From Bacteroidota bacterium (GTDB lineage: Bacteria; Bacteroidota; Bacteroidia; Chitinophagales; Chitinophagaceae), in assembly GCA_016715505.1 (NCBI GenBank), contig JADJZY010000032.1, forward strand, positions 186,001-250,000: DNA of 64,000 nucleotides. Reading direction: 5' to 3'. A model generated the notes under the pieces. The model did not search any database. It was not told the DNA's origin and worked only from the letters and a program-made list of their open reading frames with translations. The position numbers and the translations under genes were made by a program. How positions within the stretch are numbered: position 1 is the stretch's first letter; every line of letters begins with the position of its first letter. Shown piece by piece: positions 19,163 through 30,008 of the stretch.

Positions 19163-19779
19163 TAACCCGATATTTCGATGATTTTGCGCCTCAACAAAAA
19201 GCGCAATATGAAATGTTGTTTCCTTTATACAAGGAATGGAATGAAAAAATCAATGTCATCAGTCGCAAGGATATTGACGCGTTATATGAAAAACATGTGC
19301 TGCATTCATTGGCGATAGCAGCGATCTTTGAATTTTTACCCGGTCAGCGCATTGTTGATATTGGAACAGGTGGTGGATTTCCAGGTATTCCTTTGGCCAT
19401 ATTTTTTCCCGAAACGGAATTTGTTTTGGCAGATAGCATTCGAAAAAAGTTAACGGTAGTGGAAGAAGTGGCTCAGGCAGCAGGTATTCGAAATATCAAA
19501 ACACATTGGGGGCGGGCAGAAGAGATTCCACAAAAAAATAGTTTTGACTTTGCGGTGAGTCGGGCAGTAGCGCCATTGGGGCAACTTTGGACCTGGGCAA
19601 AACCACTGATTCGCAGAGGTAAGGAGGGGGAGTTTGGGAATGGTTTAATTTGCCTGAAAGGAGGGGATTTGCATGAAGAAATTTCCCAATCGGGTTGTAA
19701 ACCCCGCATGTGGGAAGTTTCAGACTTATTTGAAGAGCCCCATTTTCAGGAGAAATTTCTCCTTTATATCAACAGATAA
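19153..19779 (+). CDS. rsmG: 16S rRNA (guanine527-N7)-methyltransferase
   Basis: RsmG (GidB) methylates G527 of 16S rRNA. The 208-residue protein begins with a TTG codon that overlaps the end of the preceding gene. Family marks are WNEKINVISRKDIDALYEKHVLHSL, the SAM-binding IVDIGTGGGFPGIPLAI, then DSIRKKLTVVEE and VSRAVAPL. It is intact. The following methyltransferase gene starts 10 bases downstream, giving a short unit of rRNA modification genes. Confidence 0.93.
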   Translation: MEIITRYFDDFAPQQKAQYEMLFPLYKEWNEKINVISRKDIDALYEKHVLHSLAIAAIFEFLPGQRIVDIGTGGGFPGIPLAIFFPETEFVLADSIRKKLTVVEEVAQAAGIRNIKTHWGRAEEIPQKNSFDFAVSRAVAPLGQLWTWAKPLIRRGKEGEFGNGLICLKGGDLHEEISQSGCKPRMWEVSDLFEEPHFQEKFLLYINR

Positions 19780-19789
19780 AATCAATCAA

Positions 19790-20963
19790 ATGTTTAAAGT
19801 CGTATTAAGAAAGAAGATCGCAGACCGGGTGGCCAAGGGGCATCCATGGATATACAACAACGAAATCAATACCGTTGATATAGGGGCTGGTCCCGGAGAT
19901 ATTGTAGATGTATTTAATAGTCAGGGTAATTTTATTGGACGGGGTTATTATAATCCGGCTTCTCAAATTCAGGTCAGATTGCTCAGCAGGGATGAATCCG
20001 GAACAAATCAATGCCGAGTTTTTTTACCGAAAAATTGAAGCGTGCTGGCAATACCGGCAAAAATTGGGTTATGTGGAAAATTGCCGCTTGGTATTTGGTG
20101 AGGCAGATGGACTTCCTTCTCTCATCATCGATAAGTTCAACGATTATTTTGTGCTTCAAACCATGTCGCTGGGCATGGATTTATGGAAGGATGCCATTGT
20201 AGATGCACTCAACAAAATATTCAAACCAAAGGGTATTTATGAACGAAATGATGTGCCGGTCAGGGAACTAGAGGGTTTGGAGCAGAAAAAGGATTTCTGA
20301 GCGCTCCTTTTCCCACGGAGATCGTCATCCGGGAAAATGGACTCCAATTTATCGTGGATATTGAAAATGGACAGAAGACAGGTTATTTTCTGGATCAACA
20401 GGATAATCGCAGGGAAATTGAACACATCGTGAAAGGTGCGGATGTACTGGAAGCTTTTTGTTATACCGGTACGTTTTCGATGCACGCAGCCCATTACGGA
20501 GCGAAAAAAGTCCTTGGATTGGATATTTCGGAATTTGCTGTAAAAACGGCCGAACGAAATGCCGAATTAAATGGACTTCAGGATATTTGTCAGTTTAATG
20601 CCGTGAATGCTTTTGATGCCCTGAAGCAATGGAGTAAGGAAGATAAAAAATGGGATGTGGTTATGATTGACCCACCGGCTTTCACAAAAACCCGTGCCAA
20701 TATTCAAAAAGGCCATTACAGGTTATAAGGAAATCAACCTGCGGGCAATGAAGTTGGTAAAAAAAGGAGGCTTTTTGGTGACGGCTTCTTGTACGAATTT
20801 GGTACCACCTGAGTTGTTTTTACAAATTATAGGAATGGCTGCCAAAGATGCAAAACGTCCAATCCGACAAGTTTGTTTCAGAGCACAGGCGGCAGATCAT
20901 CCCATCGTTTGGCATATGGATAATACCAATTACCTCAAATTTTTGATTATTGAATTGGGGTAG
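19790..20963 (+). CDS. RlmI-like class I SAM-dependent rRNA methyltransferase (frameshifted)
   Basis: Similar in layout to RlmI/YccW, which methylates a cytosine (C1962) of 23S rRNA. An N-terminal PUA domain (VLRKKIADRVAKGHPWIYNNEI) is followed by the central EADGLPSLIIDKF and the motif ENGQKTGYFLDQQDNR. The Rossmann fold has DVLEAFCYTGTFSMHAA, GLDISEFAVKTAERN and the catalytic-site MIDPPAFTK, and then GGFLVTASC, which supplies the Cys seen in this family. Three frame changes (near 20030, 20290 and 20715, all at G/A runs) must be bridged; the result is about 391 residues, the normal length. Exact target nucleotide is inferred. Confidence 0.87.
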
Positions 20964-21009
20964 TTATTATGAATCAACACTTTAATAAATATAACTTAAA
21001 GTATTGATA

Positions 21010-23325
21010 ATGAATAATTTAAAATTATTTAAAATGAAATTACTTCCTTTCTTATCCCGATACTTTGTTCTTTCTCTGATTAGCCTATTCTTAGGACTTC
21101 TTCCTTATCCATCTTATTCTCAGTCCATCATACCGGCATTACCGGATATCACCGGAACCACACCCGTTCGAATAAACACATTACCGGAAAATATCATATG
21201 TAATCATAAAGATTTATTGGCGGATGTTGAAATCCTCAACGATTATCTCAAAAATGCGGGATGTAAAGCTTTTCGTTTGGTGAGCAAGGAACAATCAGCG
21301 GTTGTCTTAAAATTGGAACCCAAAACGCCTTCCGGCCAATACCGCATGGAATGGGCGAATGGAAATTTGTCAATTTCAGGTTCACACAATGGGATTTTTT
21401 ACGGCTTAATGACTTTATTCCAGTATCAGGTGAAGGCAAAGGATGGAATTATTTTACCCAGTAAAAGCTTCACGGATGCACCAGCCTTCTCGTGGCGTGG
21501 AATGCACTTGGATGTGAGTCGTCATTTCTTTCCGGTAGGATTTATTAAAAAGTATATCGATTTACTGGCCATGCACAAAATGAACACCTTTCATTGGCAT
21601 TTGACTGACGATCAGGGATGGCGCATTGAAATCAAAAAATATCCCCTCCTCACCGAAATAGGTAGCAAACGACATGAAACCATGGTCGATAAGAATTTTG
21701 AACCCTATATCGGGGATGGTAAACCGGTTGAAGGTTTTTATACCCAGGCAGAAGTACGGGAAATCGTAGAATATGCAGCAAAACGCCACATTACGGTTGT
21801 ACCTGAAATTGAAATGCCCGGACATGCGATGGCCGCATTGTCTGCTTACCCTGCTTATAGCTGTTTTCGTTCGCCAGTAGATGTGATGACCAAGTGGGGG
21901 GTAAGTGAGGATGTATTTTGCACCAAAGACAGTACCCTGCGGTTTTTAAAAGATATTTTGGACGAGGTGATGGGTTTATTCCCTTCCAAATTTATACATA
22001 TAGGCGGTGATGAAGTGCCCAAATCTCGCTGGAAGCTTTGTGCCAATTGTCAATCTAATATGCAAAAACATGGTTTAAAGGATGAACATGAGCTTCAGAG
22101 TTATTTTATTCGCCAAATCGACCAGTATTTGACGAGTAAAGGCAGGAATTGTATTGGTTGGGACGAAATTTTGGAAGGCGGACTGGCTCCAAATGCTGCC
22201 GTCATGAGTTGGAGAGGCGAAGAAGGCGGTATTGCAGCGGCTCGGGCTGGTCATCAAGTAGTGATGTCGCCGGGCAGCCATTGTTATTTTGATCATTATC
22301 AGGGAAACCGACAAACGGAACCTTTGGCCATAGGCGGTTATACCACGCTCGAAAAAGTTTATTCCTATTACCCTGTACCTGATTCTTTAAATGTTCGGGA
22401 GGCAAAATTCGTCATGGGGGCTCAAGGGAATGTCTGGACAGAATACATGGGGAGTCCGGAACATGTTGAATACATGGTTTTGCCCAGATTGTGTGCTTTG
22501 GCCGAGGTGCTTTGGTGCGGGAAACAAAAACCGAGCTATGACCGGTTCAAATCTCGTTTATTGACCCATTTTACCTTCCTTGAAAAATTGAACTTTAATT
22601 ATTCCAAGGCCGTCTTTTCAGTTGAATCAAAAGTGTACAAACGCCCAGATCGTTTAGTCATGTATTTATTTCCACCATTCCCGGAAGGAGAAATTCGGTA
22701 TACAGTCGATGGAAAGGATGTAGATATTCAATCTAAAAAATATGATATAAAAGATTCATTATCAATAAATAAGAGTATTTTAATTAAAGCAAAGTTTTAT
22801 CAAAATTCACAAGAAAAAGGCCCCCAATTATCCGAGGCTTTCGAATTTAATCCAGCTTGTTTAGCAAAAATATCAAGTAATATTCCTCCCAATAAACATT
22901 ATAATTTGGGAGGCATCGATAAGCTCATTGATGCAAGGGTAGGAAAAACACCCATGGTTGGCAGCGAATGGCTGGGCTGGTCAGGGCAAAATCCGATGAT
23001 TCAACTGGAATGGTCCAAAACACCAAAAGCCAATAAAATAGGAATTTCCTTACTGAAACAAGAAGAAAGCTGGATTTATCTGCCGGAAGAAATAAACCTG
23101 GAATGGAGCAAGGATGGTTCCCAATTTGAAAGCATGGCCAAAGTCGATAAAAGCACATTAGACGCCCAATATGTTCAAAATCAACTTTTTGAATGGGAAT
23201 TGCCCAATGAACCTTTTCGGTTTATCCGCATCAGCTTTCGTTCGATGAAGTCGATTCCGGATGGGAAACCCGGGGCCGGTCAGGATCCATGGTTGTTTAT
23301 CAGTGAAATGGTCCTAAAGGACTAA
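21010..23325 (+). CDS. exported beta-N-acetylhexosaminidase, GH20
   Basis: Hydrolyses terminal N-acetylglucosamine or N-acetylgalactosamine from chitooligosaccharides or glycans by substrate-assisted catalysis. About 771 residues, intact. A signal peptide (hydrophobic stretch about 16-37 ending YPSYSQS) is followed by the GH20b domain, the barrel starting SWRGMHLDVSRHFFP, HWHLTDDQGWRIEIKKYPLL, PEIEMPGHAMAALSAYP and the catalytic pair in FIHIGGDEVPKSRW (about Asp334-Glu335). WDEILEGGLAPNAAVMSWRG and GAQGNVWTEYM complete the active site. The C-terminal part (from about 560) is a chitobiase C-terminal-like and F5/8-type sugar-binding region. The ATG at 21010 is used; a second Met at 21034 is possible. 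Confidence 0.94.
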   Translation: MNNLKLFKMKLLPFLSRYFVLSLISLFLGLLPYPSYSQSIIPALPDITGTTPVRINTLPENIICNHKDLLADVEILNDYLKNAGCKAFRLVSKEQSAVVLKLEPKTPSGQYRMEWANGNLSISGSHNGIFYGLMTLFQYQVKAKDGIILPSKSFTDAPAFSWRGMHLDVSRHFFPVGFIKKYIDLLAMHKMNTFHWHLTDDQGWRIEIKKYPLLTEIGSKRHETMVDKNFEPYIGDGKPVEGFYTQAEVREIVEYAAKRHITVVPEIEMPGHAMAALSAYPAYSCFRSPVDVMTKWGVSEDVFCTKDSTLRFLKDILDEVMGLFPSKFIHIGGDEVPKSRWKLCANCQSNMQKHGLKDEHELQSYFIRQIDQYLTSKGRNCIGWDEILEGGLAPNAAVMSWRGEEGGIAAARAGHQVVMSPGSHCYFDHYQGNRQTEPLAIGGYTTLEKVYSYYPVPDSLNVREAKFVMGAQGNVWTEYMGSPEHVEYMVLPRLCALAEVLWCGKQKPSYDRFKSRLLTHFTFLEKLNFNYSKAVFSVESKVYKRPDRLVMYLFPPFPEGEIRYTVDGKDVDIQSKKYDIKDSLSINKSILIKAKFYQNSQEKGPQLSEAFEFNPACLAKISSNIPPNKHYNLGGIDKLIDARVGKTPMVGSEWLGWSGQNPMIQLEWSKTPKANKIGISLLKQEESWIYLPEEINLEWSKDGSQFESMAKVDKSTLDAQYVQNQLFEWELPNEPFRFIRISFRSMKSIPDGKPGAGQDPWLFISEMVLKD

Positions 23326-23395
23326 GGGAATGATCTGTCCCCCAATATCGATTATTTTTTCCAGAAAAGGTGGCTACATTGTTGCCTGGTGATGG

Positions 23396-24277
23396 TCATC
23401 CTTCTTTTTCTTCTTTCCAAAAAGGAAAATAATTATGCCATTGCAAAGGATATGCGCGAATCATGGTTTCTATTTTCCGCAGATAATCTTCTAACATGGC
23501 ATGAATGCCTTCTTTTCCTTTTGGATAAATTTTACCCGGAGATGCAAAAAAATGAAAGTGTTTGATACCTTCTTTCATAGCAAATACAAAACTAACCGGA
23601 ACGGAAAAAGTGGTGGCTAAAACAAAGGGGCCAATCGGAAATTCTGCTGTTTTACCCAAGAATGTACCTTCAATCGTGCGGTTTCCTTCTATAAATCGAT
23701 CTGCATGAATACACACAAATTCATTTCGTTTGAATGCCTCGTTGATTTCATATATGTGTGAAATATCATTTTTAATGACGATGACATTAAAACTTCTTTC
23801 CCGAACCTTATCCAAATAGGCTTTGATTTTTTCATGTTCGCCATCATACATGACGATATTAATTCGGGTATTTAAGCGTTTCAGTAAATGCCCTGCAGCT
23901 TCCCAATTACCCAAATGAGCACTGACCAATAAACCACCTTTACCCTGTTTCACCATATTGTCGAGGTGGTCCACGCCATCATCATTCCTTGTAAAAGGGG
24001 AGGGGGCGCCACTCATCAATACAACTTTATCGATGATACTACGACCCAGGTAATTAAAATTCTCGTAAATGGCCCAGCTTGCTTTTATCCGGGAATATCC
24101 CAGTCTTTTCTGAAAATAATAACGCAAGGGCCCTGCGGCTTTGCCAGGGAATATAAAATAATAAAGTGTGACAAACCTTAAAAGCGCATAAGCCGGGAAT
24201 ACCCCAGCCGTTTTAATCAAAACAATAAATATTTTGTAACCGAATGAATTGCCTCTGGAACTACCCCAAGTAGCCAT
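23396..24277 (-). CDS. lysophospholipid acyltransferase family protein (LpxL/HtrB-like)
   Basis: A 293-residue acyltransferase of the LpxL/HtrB superfamily. The HX4(D/E) catalytic box is at about 121-126 (HLGNWE); CIHADRFIEGNRT is the substrate-binding block seen in the family. One N-terminal hydrophobic region anchors it in the membrane. Its ATG overlaps the ACP stop codon (TAATG) and a ketosynthase lies just before the ACP, so it is likely dedicated to acyl groups made by that pair, as in aryl polyene/flexirubin gene clusters, rather than being the lipid A acyltransferase. That role is inferred from context. Confidence 0.88.
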   Translation of the reverse strand: MATWGSSRGNSFGYKIFIVLIKTAGVFPAYALLRFVTLYYFIFPGKAAGPLRYYFQKRLGYSRIKASWAIYENFNYLGRSIIDKVVLMSGAPSPFTRNDDGVDHLDNMVKQGKGGLLVSAHLGNWEAAGHLLKRLNTRINIVMYDGEHEKIKAYLDKVRERSFNVIVIKNDISHIYEINEAFKRNEFVCIHADRFIEGNRTIEGTFLGKTAEFPIGPFVLATTFSVPVSFVFAMKEGIKHFHFFASPGKIYPKGKEGIHAMLEDYLRKIETMIRAYPLQWHNYFPFWKEEKEG

Positions 24278-24534
24278 TATGCCATGCTTTTTTCTGAAAC
24301 TTTTTGGGTGACGTAGTTATAAAAATCATCGACTACCACCATGGATTGAAAATCTTCGGGTTTCACCTTAAAACCAAAATTACTTTCGATACTGACCACC
24401 AAATCCACATAATCCAAACTATCCAGATCCAATGTTTCTTTTAAGTTTGCATCAGGGGTGATTTTTTCTTCCGGCACTTCAAAATCTTCTACTAAAAAGC
24501 CGTTGATAATTTCTATAACTTGTTCTTTGTTCAT
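24277..24534 (-). CDS. acyl carrier protein
   Basis: An 85-residue acyl carrier protein with the phosphopantetheine attachment motif LDLDSLDYVDL (Ser39), an acidic sequence and normal length. The Met at 24534 is chosen over the one at 24552, which overlaps the ketosynthase stop; this leaves an 8-base gap and gives the usual N-terminus MNKEQVIEII. The motif DSLDYVD, with Tyr-Val, differs from the housekeeping AcpP motif (DSLDTVE), fitting a specialised carrier. It is flanked by a ketosynthase and an acyltransferase. Confidence 0.9.
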   Translation of the reverse strand: MNKEQVIEIINGFLVEDFEVPEEKITPDANLKETLDLDSLDYVDLVVSIESNFGFKVKPEDFQSMVVVDDFYNYVTQKVSEKSMA

Positions 24535-24542
24535 GGTCGCGG

Positions 24543-25767
24543 TCATTTCCAATCCTTAATAATCAATGATGAATTCGTTCCACCAAAGCCAAAGGAATTC
24601 GACAAATATACATCAAATTTCTTTTCAAGTGTTTGAGTCACAATATTCAGTCGAGCCGAATCTTCATCGGGGTTTTCAAAATTTAAATTTGGTGCTACAA
24701 AGCCGTTTTTCATCATCAGGGTGGAATAAACAATTTCACTAGCTCCCGCCATCCAACATTCATGACCTGTCATCCCTTTTGTAGAGCTAATCAAGGGCAT
24801 GGCATCTTTAAAAACCTCAAAAATGGCCTTGGCTTCACTGGCATCTCCGGCCGGTGTTGAAGTGGCGTGGGCGTTTAAATATTGAATGTCCCTGGCCATC
24901 AAACCCGATTCACGCAAAGCCATACTTAAAGATCTGGCCGGACCATCAACACTCGGGTTGGAGATATGTTCCCCATTGCTCGAAAATCCGTAACCGATCA
25001 CCTCGGCCAGGATATTTGCGCCACGTCTTTGCGCACTTTCAAGGCTTTCAACAATGACGGTCGCCGCGCCGCCACTTGGTACTAAACCATCCCGATCACG
25101 GTCAAAAGGTCTGGAAGCCCGGGTAGGATCATTTTCACGAATGGAGAAAGCACCCAATGCATCAAAATTGGGCATGGAATAGATATTGGTTTCCTGCCCG
25201 CCCCCACAAATAATCATGTGTTGCAATCCACTTTTGATAAACAAATAAGCCAGCCCAATACAATGTGATCCACTGGCACATGCAGCACTAAGGGTCAGAT
25301 TAATCCCTCTCAGTTTAAAGATCGTACTCAAATTCATATTGATGGTGGAGTTCAACACCTGAAACACGGACGCCGAACCAACCAACATGGTATCTTTTTT
25401 TTCGCGTACTTTATCAATGCCTTCTATCACGGCCTGGGCGCAACTATCATTTCCCATAAATAATGCCTACTTCATTTTTTTCGAAGTAGGATTCGTCCAA
25501 ACCCGCTTCCTGCATAGCTTCGCGGGTGGCCACATACGCGTATTCGGCATGTTCGGGCATCATAATTCGAGCTCTGCGATCCAATACACCTTTTAAATTG
25601 GGTTTTTCAACAAATCCGGTTAAGCCGCTCCGGTAACCGAATTCCTTGCGTTCGGGTGCCAGGATTATGCCACTTTTACCGTGATACAATGATTCTTTAA
25701 CTTCTGCTAAGTTTTTTCCAATGCAGGAATAAATGCCCATTCCTGTTATCACGACCCGATGATTCAT
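24543..25767 (-). CDS. beta-ketoacyl-ACP synthase, FabF-like (frameshifted)
   Basis: Condensing enzyme that extends an ACP-bound acyl chain. The N-terminus HRVVITGMGIYSCIGKN is typical. The thiolase-fold triad is visible: Cys in SAACASGSHC, His in LNAHATSTPAGD and His in MTGHECWMAGASE. Standard FabF has GHxxGAAG; here CWMAGA replaces it, a divergence seen in aryl polyene/flexirubin-type ketosynthases (from memory). One extra base near 25452 breaks the frame; joined, it reads EVGIIYGNDSCAQAV and totals about 408 residues. It leads a three-gene unit with the ACP and the acyltransferase. Confidence 0.88.
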
Positions 25768-25812
25768 AGTTCCTTGGTTTTAATCCTCTCTTTCAATATC
25801 ACAAGTTTAAGA

Positions 25813-27927
25813 TTATTTCTGATTTGCTTTCGCTTTATTCATGTTTTTTTCTGCAACCACCTCTAATTTTTCCAGCCCCACCTGAATATCCACCCGGCCA
25901 AATCGTACCACAGCCTTTTTTTCATCCAATTGAAAAACGATTCCGGTTTCCCGGCTTTTTAACATGCGAACTGCCGATCCGACTTGTATTTTTTCTTTGA
26001 CCTCGCTAATTTTAATTTGACGGAATGTTTCACTGCGTTCAAACTCTTCCTGTAGCCTTTTTTTCTGTTGTTCATATCCCGCAAGTTTCACGAATTTATG
26101 AATCACTTCTTTTTATTTTTATTGTGGGTCCATTCATGGGTTAAACTCATCAATTTCCGACCGAATTCCATCAGTTTCTGTTTCTCTTCTTTCTGTTCAT
26201 TTGTCTTTGCAATTTTATCTTCCAGCTGATCATTCAGTTCTCTGAATTCTCTTTTTTCGGCGGTTGCTTTGCCCATTTGTTTAATCAAATCACGTTTAAG
26301 ACGGATTTGGGTATTTTTTTCCTGTTGTAATTGATGGAGTAATTTATCCATCTTGATTCGTTCCGCTGAAATTTTCTGGCGGGCTTCTTCAATAATATTT
26401 TCGGGTAAACCAATTTTACTAGCTACTTCAAAAGTAAAAGAGCTTCCGGGTTCACCAATCTGCAATTGATAGAGGGGTTTTAAGGTGCGACTATTAAATA
26501 ACATACAACCATTAAAAATTCCTTCTTCCTGATTGGCAAGTAATTTGAGATTGGTGAAATGGGTCGTAACCACACCTTGCGCTTTACTCGCATTGAGTTT
26601 ATTCAGTATTATTTCGGCCAGAGCTCCTCCCATATCCGGGTCACTGCCGGTTCCAAACTCATCAATGAGAAATAAGGCCTTAGGTCCGGCATGCTCTAAA
26701 AATATTTCATTTTTATAAGACGCGAACTGTACGTGCTGAGCCCGTCTTCGATGCTTTGATTATCGCCGATATCGCCCAATAAAGTCTCCTTCATCACAAA
26801 ACTCGATTTGGCGGAAGTGGGTATCAGTAGACCGCATTGCAACATCAATTGAAAAAGTCCGATGGTTTTGAGTGCAATGGATTTTCCACCGGCGTTGGGT
26901 CCGCTAATCACTAAAATTCGATTTTTTCATCCAACTTACAATTCACAGGAACCGTATTTAATCCTGCCTCCTGATTTTGAAGCCATAGGACGGGATGGTA
27001 TGCATTGATTAAATGAATGACAGGTTCTTCTTTCAGCATTTGTGGCAAGGTGGCCTGCAATATTTTTCCCAGTTTGGCCTTCGCGCAGATGACATCAAAG
27101 TGGATGAGGTTTTGAAGATGTTCTTGTATTTGTTGTCTGTAAGGTTGTATGAGTCCTGTCAGTGCTTTTAGAATTGTATAGATTTCTTTTTTCTCCGCAT
27201 CTTCCAATTCCAGTTTCTCGTTATTGAGTTCAATGGCATTATTCGGTTCAATAAAGGTAATTTTTCCACTGGCTGAGTGGTCGTGAATCATGCCTTTGAT
27301 TTCACGTTTAAATTCTGCAAGAACTGCCAGCACTCTGCGTCCGTTGATATAACTCTCTTCGATGTCCGCCAGTTGTCCGGATTTACTTAAACGTTGAATA
27401 TGATTTCTGTAGATACGATCGGAGGTTTTACGATTTTCCAACAGTGCCAAACGAATTTGTTGCAATGTGGGTGAGGCGCCGTCTTTCACTTGTCCCTCCT
27501 TATCAAATACGTTTTCTATTTCCTCTATCAATTCATGCAGATAGCTGAAAGTCTGTATTTTTTCAAAAAGAACAGGAAAAGCTTCTTTTTTCTCATGAAG
27601 AAAAAGCAATAAATCATGCGACATACTCACCATCAATCTTAACTGATTAAATTGAGCGGCATTTAATACAGCATGTTGAACGGCGAGAAGTTTAATTTCT
27701 GTCTGCAGTTCAGGAAAAGATTGATGGGGTAGGCCATTTCCCTGATGCATGGCCAACAAAGCTTCGTTAGTCTCCTTCAATTTTTGCAACACCTCTTCGT
27801 ATTCTTTAGAAGGAATAAGATGTTGAATCTGATAAACCCCGGGTTTGCTAACACAATAAGTACTTAGTTTTTCCAGGATAATTGGAAAATCTAATTGACG
27901 TGCTAATTGTGAGGGGTAAATATTCAT
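25813..27927 (-). CDS. mutS2: MutS2-type DNA mismatch/ribosome-rescue ATPase, no Smr domain (frameshifted)
   Basis: MutS2 proteins bind branched DNA or collided ribosomes. The N-terminal part (LDFPIILEKLSTYC, then GRRVLAVLAEFKREIKGMIHDHSASG and FIEPNNAIELNNE) is the MutS2 core. The ATPase has Walker A ISGPNAGGKSIALKT, GDIGDNQSIEDGLSTYSS, Walker B LIDEFGTGSDP and TTHFTNLK. A coiled coil and a small KOW-like domain (VGSAVRMLKSRETGIVFQL) follow. Breaks at about 26911 (T6), about 26690 and about 26106 (A5) must be bridged to give about 705 residues. No C-terminal Smr nuclease domain follows, unlike the Bacillus protein. Confidence 0.88.
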
Positions 27928-28037
27928 CTTATGGGTTGCAAATATCTGTATTTATTCGATAAAAGACTGACCGGTATTTTTCATCAAGATGACGGCTAAA
28001 TGCTTAATTTCCGGATTTTGGAAGTTTTGATAGGCCC

Positions 28038-28788
28038 CTATTTAAATTCAAAAAGGGAATCCGGGTAATGTACTTTTTCAAGATATAGACCACAACCCGG
28101 GGGACTAAAATCGGCTAATGTGCAATCCTTTTGTTCCAATATTTTTCAAAGGAAATCAAATCCATTTTACCTCTTCCTGATTGCAACATGGTGCCCACAC
28201 AAAGCCCGAACCATTCCTCGTAAAAATCGATTGGCCTCCACCGTATAAATCAGCAAATCGTTCTCCATCATCCAGCCGGATTCAAATATGGTACATTGAA
28301 AATGTTTCACATCTGTTTGTCGTTTGGAAAAGGAAGTAAAATCTTTGGTTCCAATGCAAGCCTGTGCGCATGATTGCAAAATTTCCGGATTTAACTGGAA
28401 AGGGTAGTAGTAGCTTCGCTGATGGAGAAAGGCTGTCTTTTTACGTGATACAATATAGCGGTATGTTCTTTTGGTGGCATCAAATCGGCAATGCGCATTC
28501 GGAGCAACTTCAAAAATTCTTTTTACGACTATTTCGGCAGGAAGTAAAGCATTTAAATTATAAATTAAGGAATCGGGTAATTGGCCTGAATAATCAAAAT
28601 GCAGAAAATTTTGACGGGCATGTACGCCGGTATCGGTGCGGCTTGAGGTTACGGTTTCTAATTTTTCTTTCAGTCGAATTTCCAATGCACGGTTCAATTC
28701 GCCTTGTACGGTTTGGATTGATGCTGAATTTGAAATCCGCAAAAGGAGTTCCGAGGTATTCAACTTCGATGAAATAACGTTTCAGCAA
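28038..28788 (-). CDS. truA: tRNA pseudouridine(38-40) synthase TruA (frameshifted)
   Basis: Makes pseudouridine at positions 38-40 of tRNA anticodon stems. It reads RYFIEVEYLGTPFAG, then QTVQGELNRALEIRL, the catalytic Asp in SSRTDTGVHARQN, NALLPAEIVVKRIFEV and FLRGMVRALCG. Frame changes near 28738, 28186 and 28130 (the last a short A-run) are needed. With them the C-terminus continues GRGKMDLISFE and ADFSPPGCGLYLEKVHYP, the standard TruA ending, to a stop at 28038-28040. The start is a TTG at 28788, nine bases after the lytic transglycosylase stop, so the two genes are probably coupled. About 249 residues. Confidence 0.88.
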
Positions 28789-28796
28789 ATGAGTGA

Positions 28797-29969
28797 TTAT
28801 TGGCCTTTGGCGCCGTTTTGAATAATTTCTTCTTTGGAAATAATAAACTTCTCCAGTTTATCCAAAGGTATGCGCAAGTGAATGGGTGTTGTCGTATTGA
28901 CAAGTAACTGATCAAATTCAGGGTTCCAACGACGAAGGCGAACCACATCTTCATCAATACTTGGCAATGGCAGCGAGGGTATACTTTCCTTTTACTTTCA
29001 GAATGGCCATTTGATCCAACTCCTGCTGACTAAATGCCGTTTTTTCTCCTCCGTTTCTTCAATGTCCACTTCCTGGCTTTGAGCGCTTTGATTAAATGAT
29101 CCTTTTAAAGAAGAAAAATCGGCTTTTGGTGCCTTGGCGTCTTTTGGTATATTACCCATTGCCAATACATTACAAGCTCTATCCATTAATGTAGTTGTAG
29201 CAATGAAGGCCATTACATGGTTTTGGGTTTCATGTGGGAGACGTTTTTTAATATCCCAGAAACTTCTTCCTTGACCGGCATTAATTGCACGCAGCACTGG
29301 GGCCGGTCCACTATTATAAGCAGCTATCACCAATAACCAATCATGAAACATACTATGTAATTGCTTCAAATATCTTGCAGCGGCATTGGTGCTTTTATAA
29401 AAATCTCTTCTTTCATCGATGCTTTGATCCACCCTGAGTCCTAACATTTTCGCCGTTCCTTCCATGAACTGCCATGTACCAACGGCTCCGACCGGTGAAA
29501 CGGCATTACAATTCATCGCCGATTCAATGATGGCCAGTGACTTCATCTCGCGAGGCACACTGTAACGTTTCATGATATTGTCGATCAATTTAAAGTGACC
29601 TTTATTACGTGATTGAAGTCGCGCAATTCGTTGACCATGATTTTTATGGTAATTCTTGACGTAATCGATGATATAGTCAGTGAAAGTACCGTAAACGGAT
29701 TTATTCACCTGAATATTTGGACCTGCAATCGGTTTATCGCTTAGGTCTTTGATTTTTCGTTTTACAAATCTGGAACTATCCAAGGTTGCGTTACCTGAAG
29801 GATTTTGTTCAGGTTCAGCTTTCACCACTTTCAGGTGTTTAGGCACCAGATTACGATCTGTAATTTTAATGGTATAGGTAGAGTCTTTGAAAGTAGCCTG
29901 CACTTTTAAGGCAGTTACACTTAAAATAAAAAGCGACAACATCGCCGAAAAAAAATTGAATTTTTTCAT
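28797..29969 (-). CDS. exported lytic transglycosylase (MltD-like SLT domain) (frameshifted)
   Basis: A peptidoglycan-cleaving lytic transglycosylase in the periplasm or outer membrane. An N-terminal signal peptide (SAMLSLFILSVTALKVQA) is followed at about 120-270 by an SLT domain: catalytic Glu in LAIIESAMNCNAVSPVGAVG, TWQFMEGTAKMLGL, RRDFYKSTNAAARYLKQL and VIAAYNSGPAPVLRA. A missing base in an A-run near 29040 stops the raw frame. Beyond it the chain continues FSQQELDQMAILKVKGKY and, after another break near 28960, a LysM-like tail (SIDEDVVRLRRWNP and IHLRIPLDKLEKF) to the stop at 28797. About 390 residues. Confidence 0.87.
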
Positions 29970-30008
29970 CCCCCCGTTTCTGTAAATTTTAACGTGAAAA
30001 ATAAGCAG

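Noticed and set aside
28760..28957. 65-residue minus-strand frame between truA and the lytic transglycosylase
   Set aside because: Another frame of the same DNA encodes the LysM-like tail of the transglycosylase.
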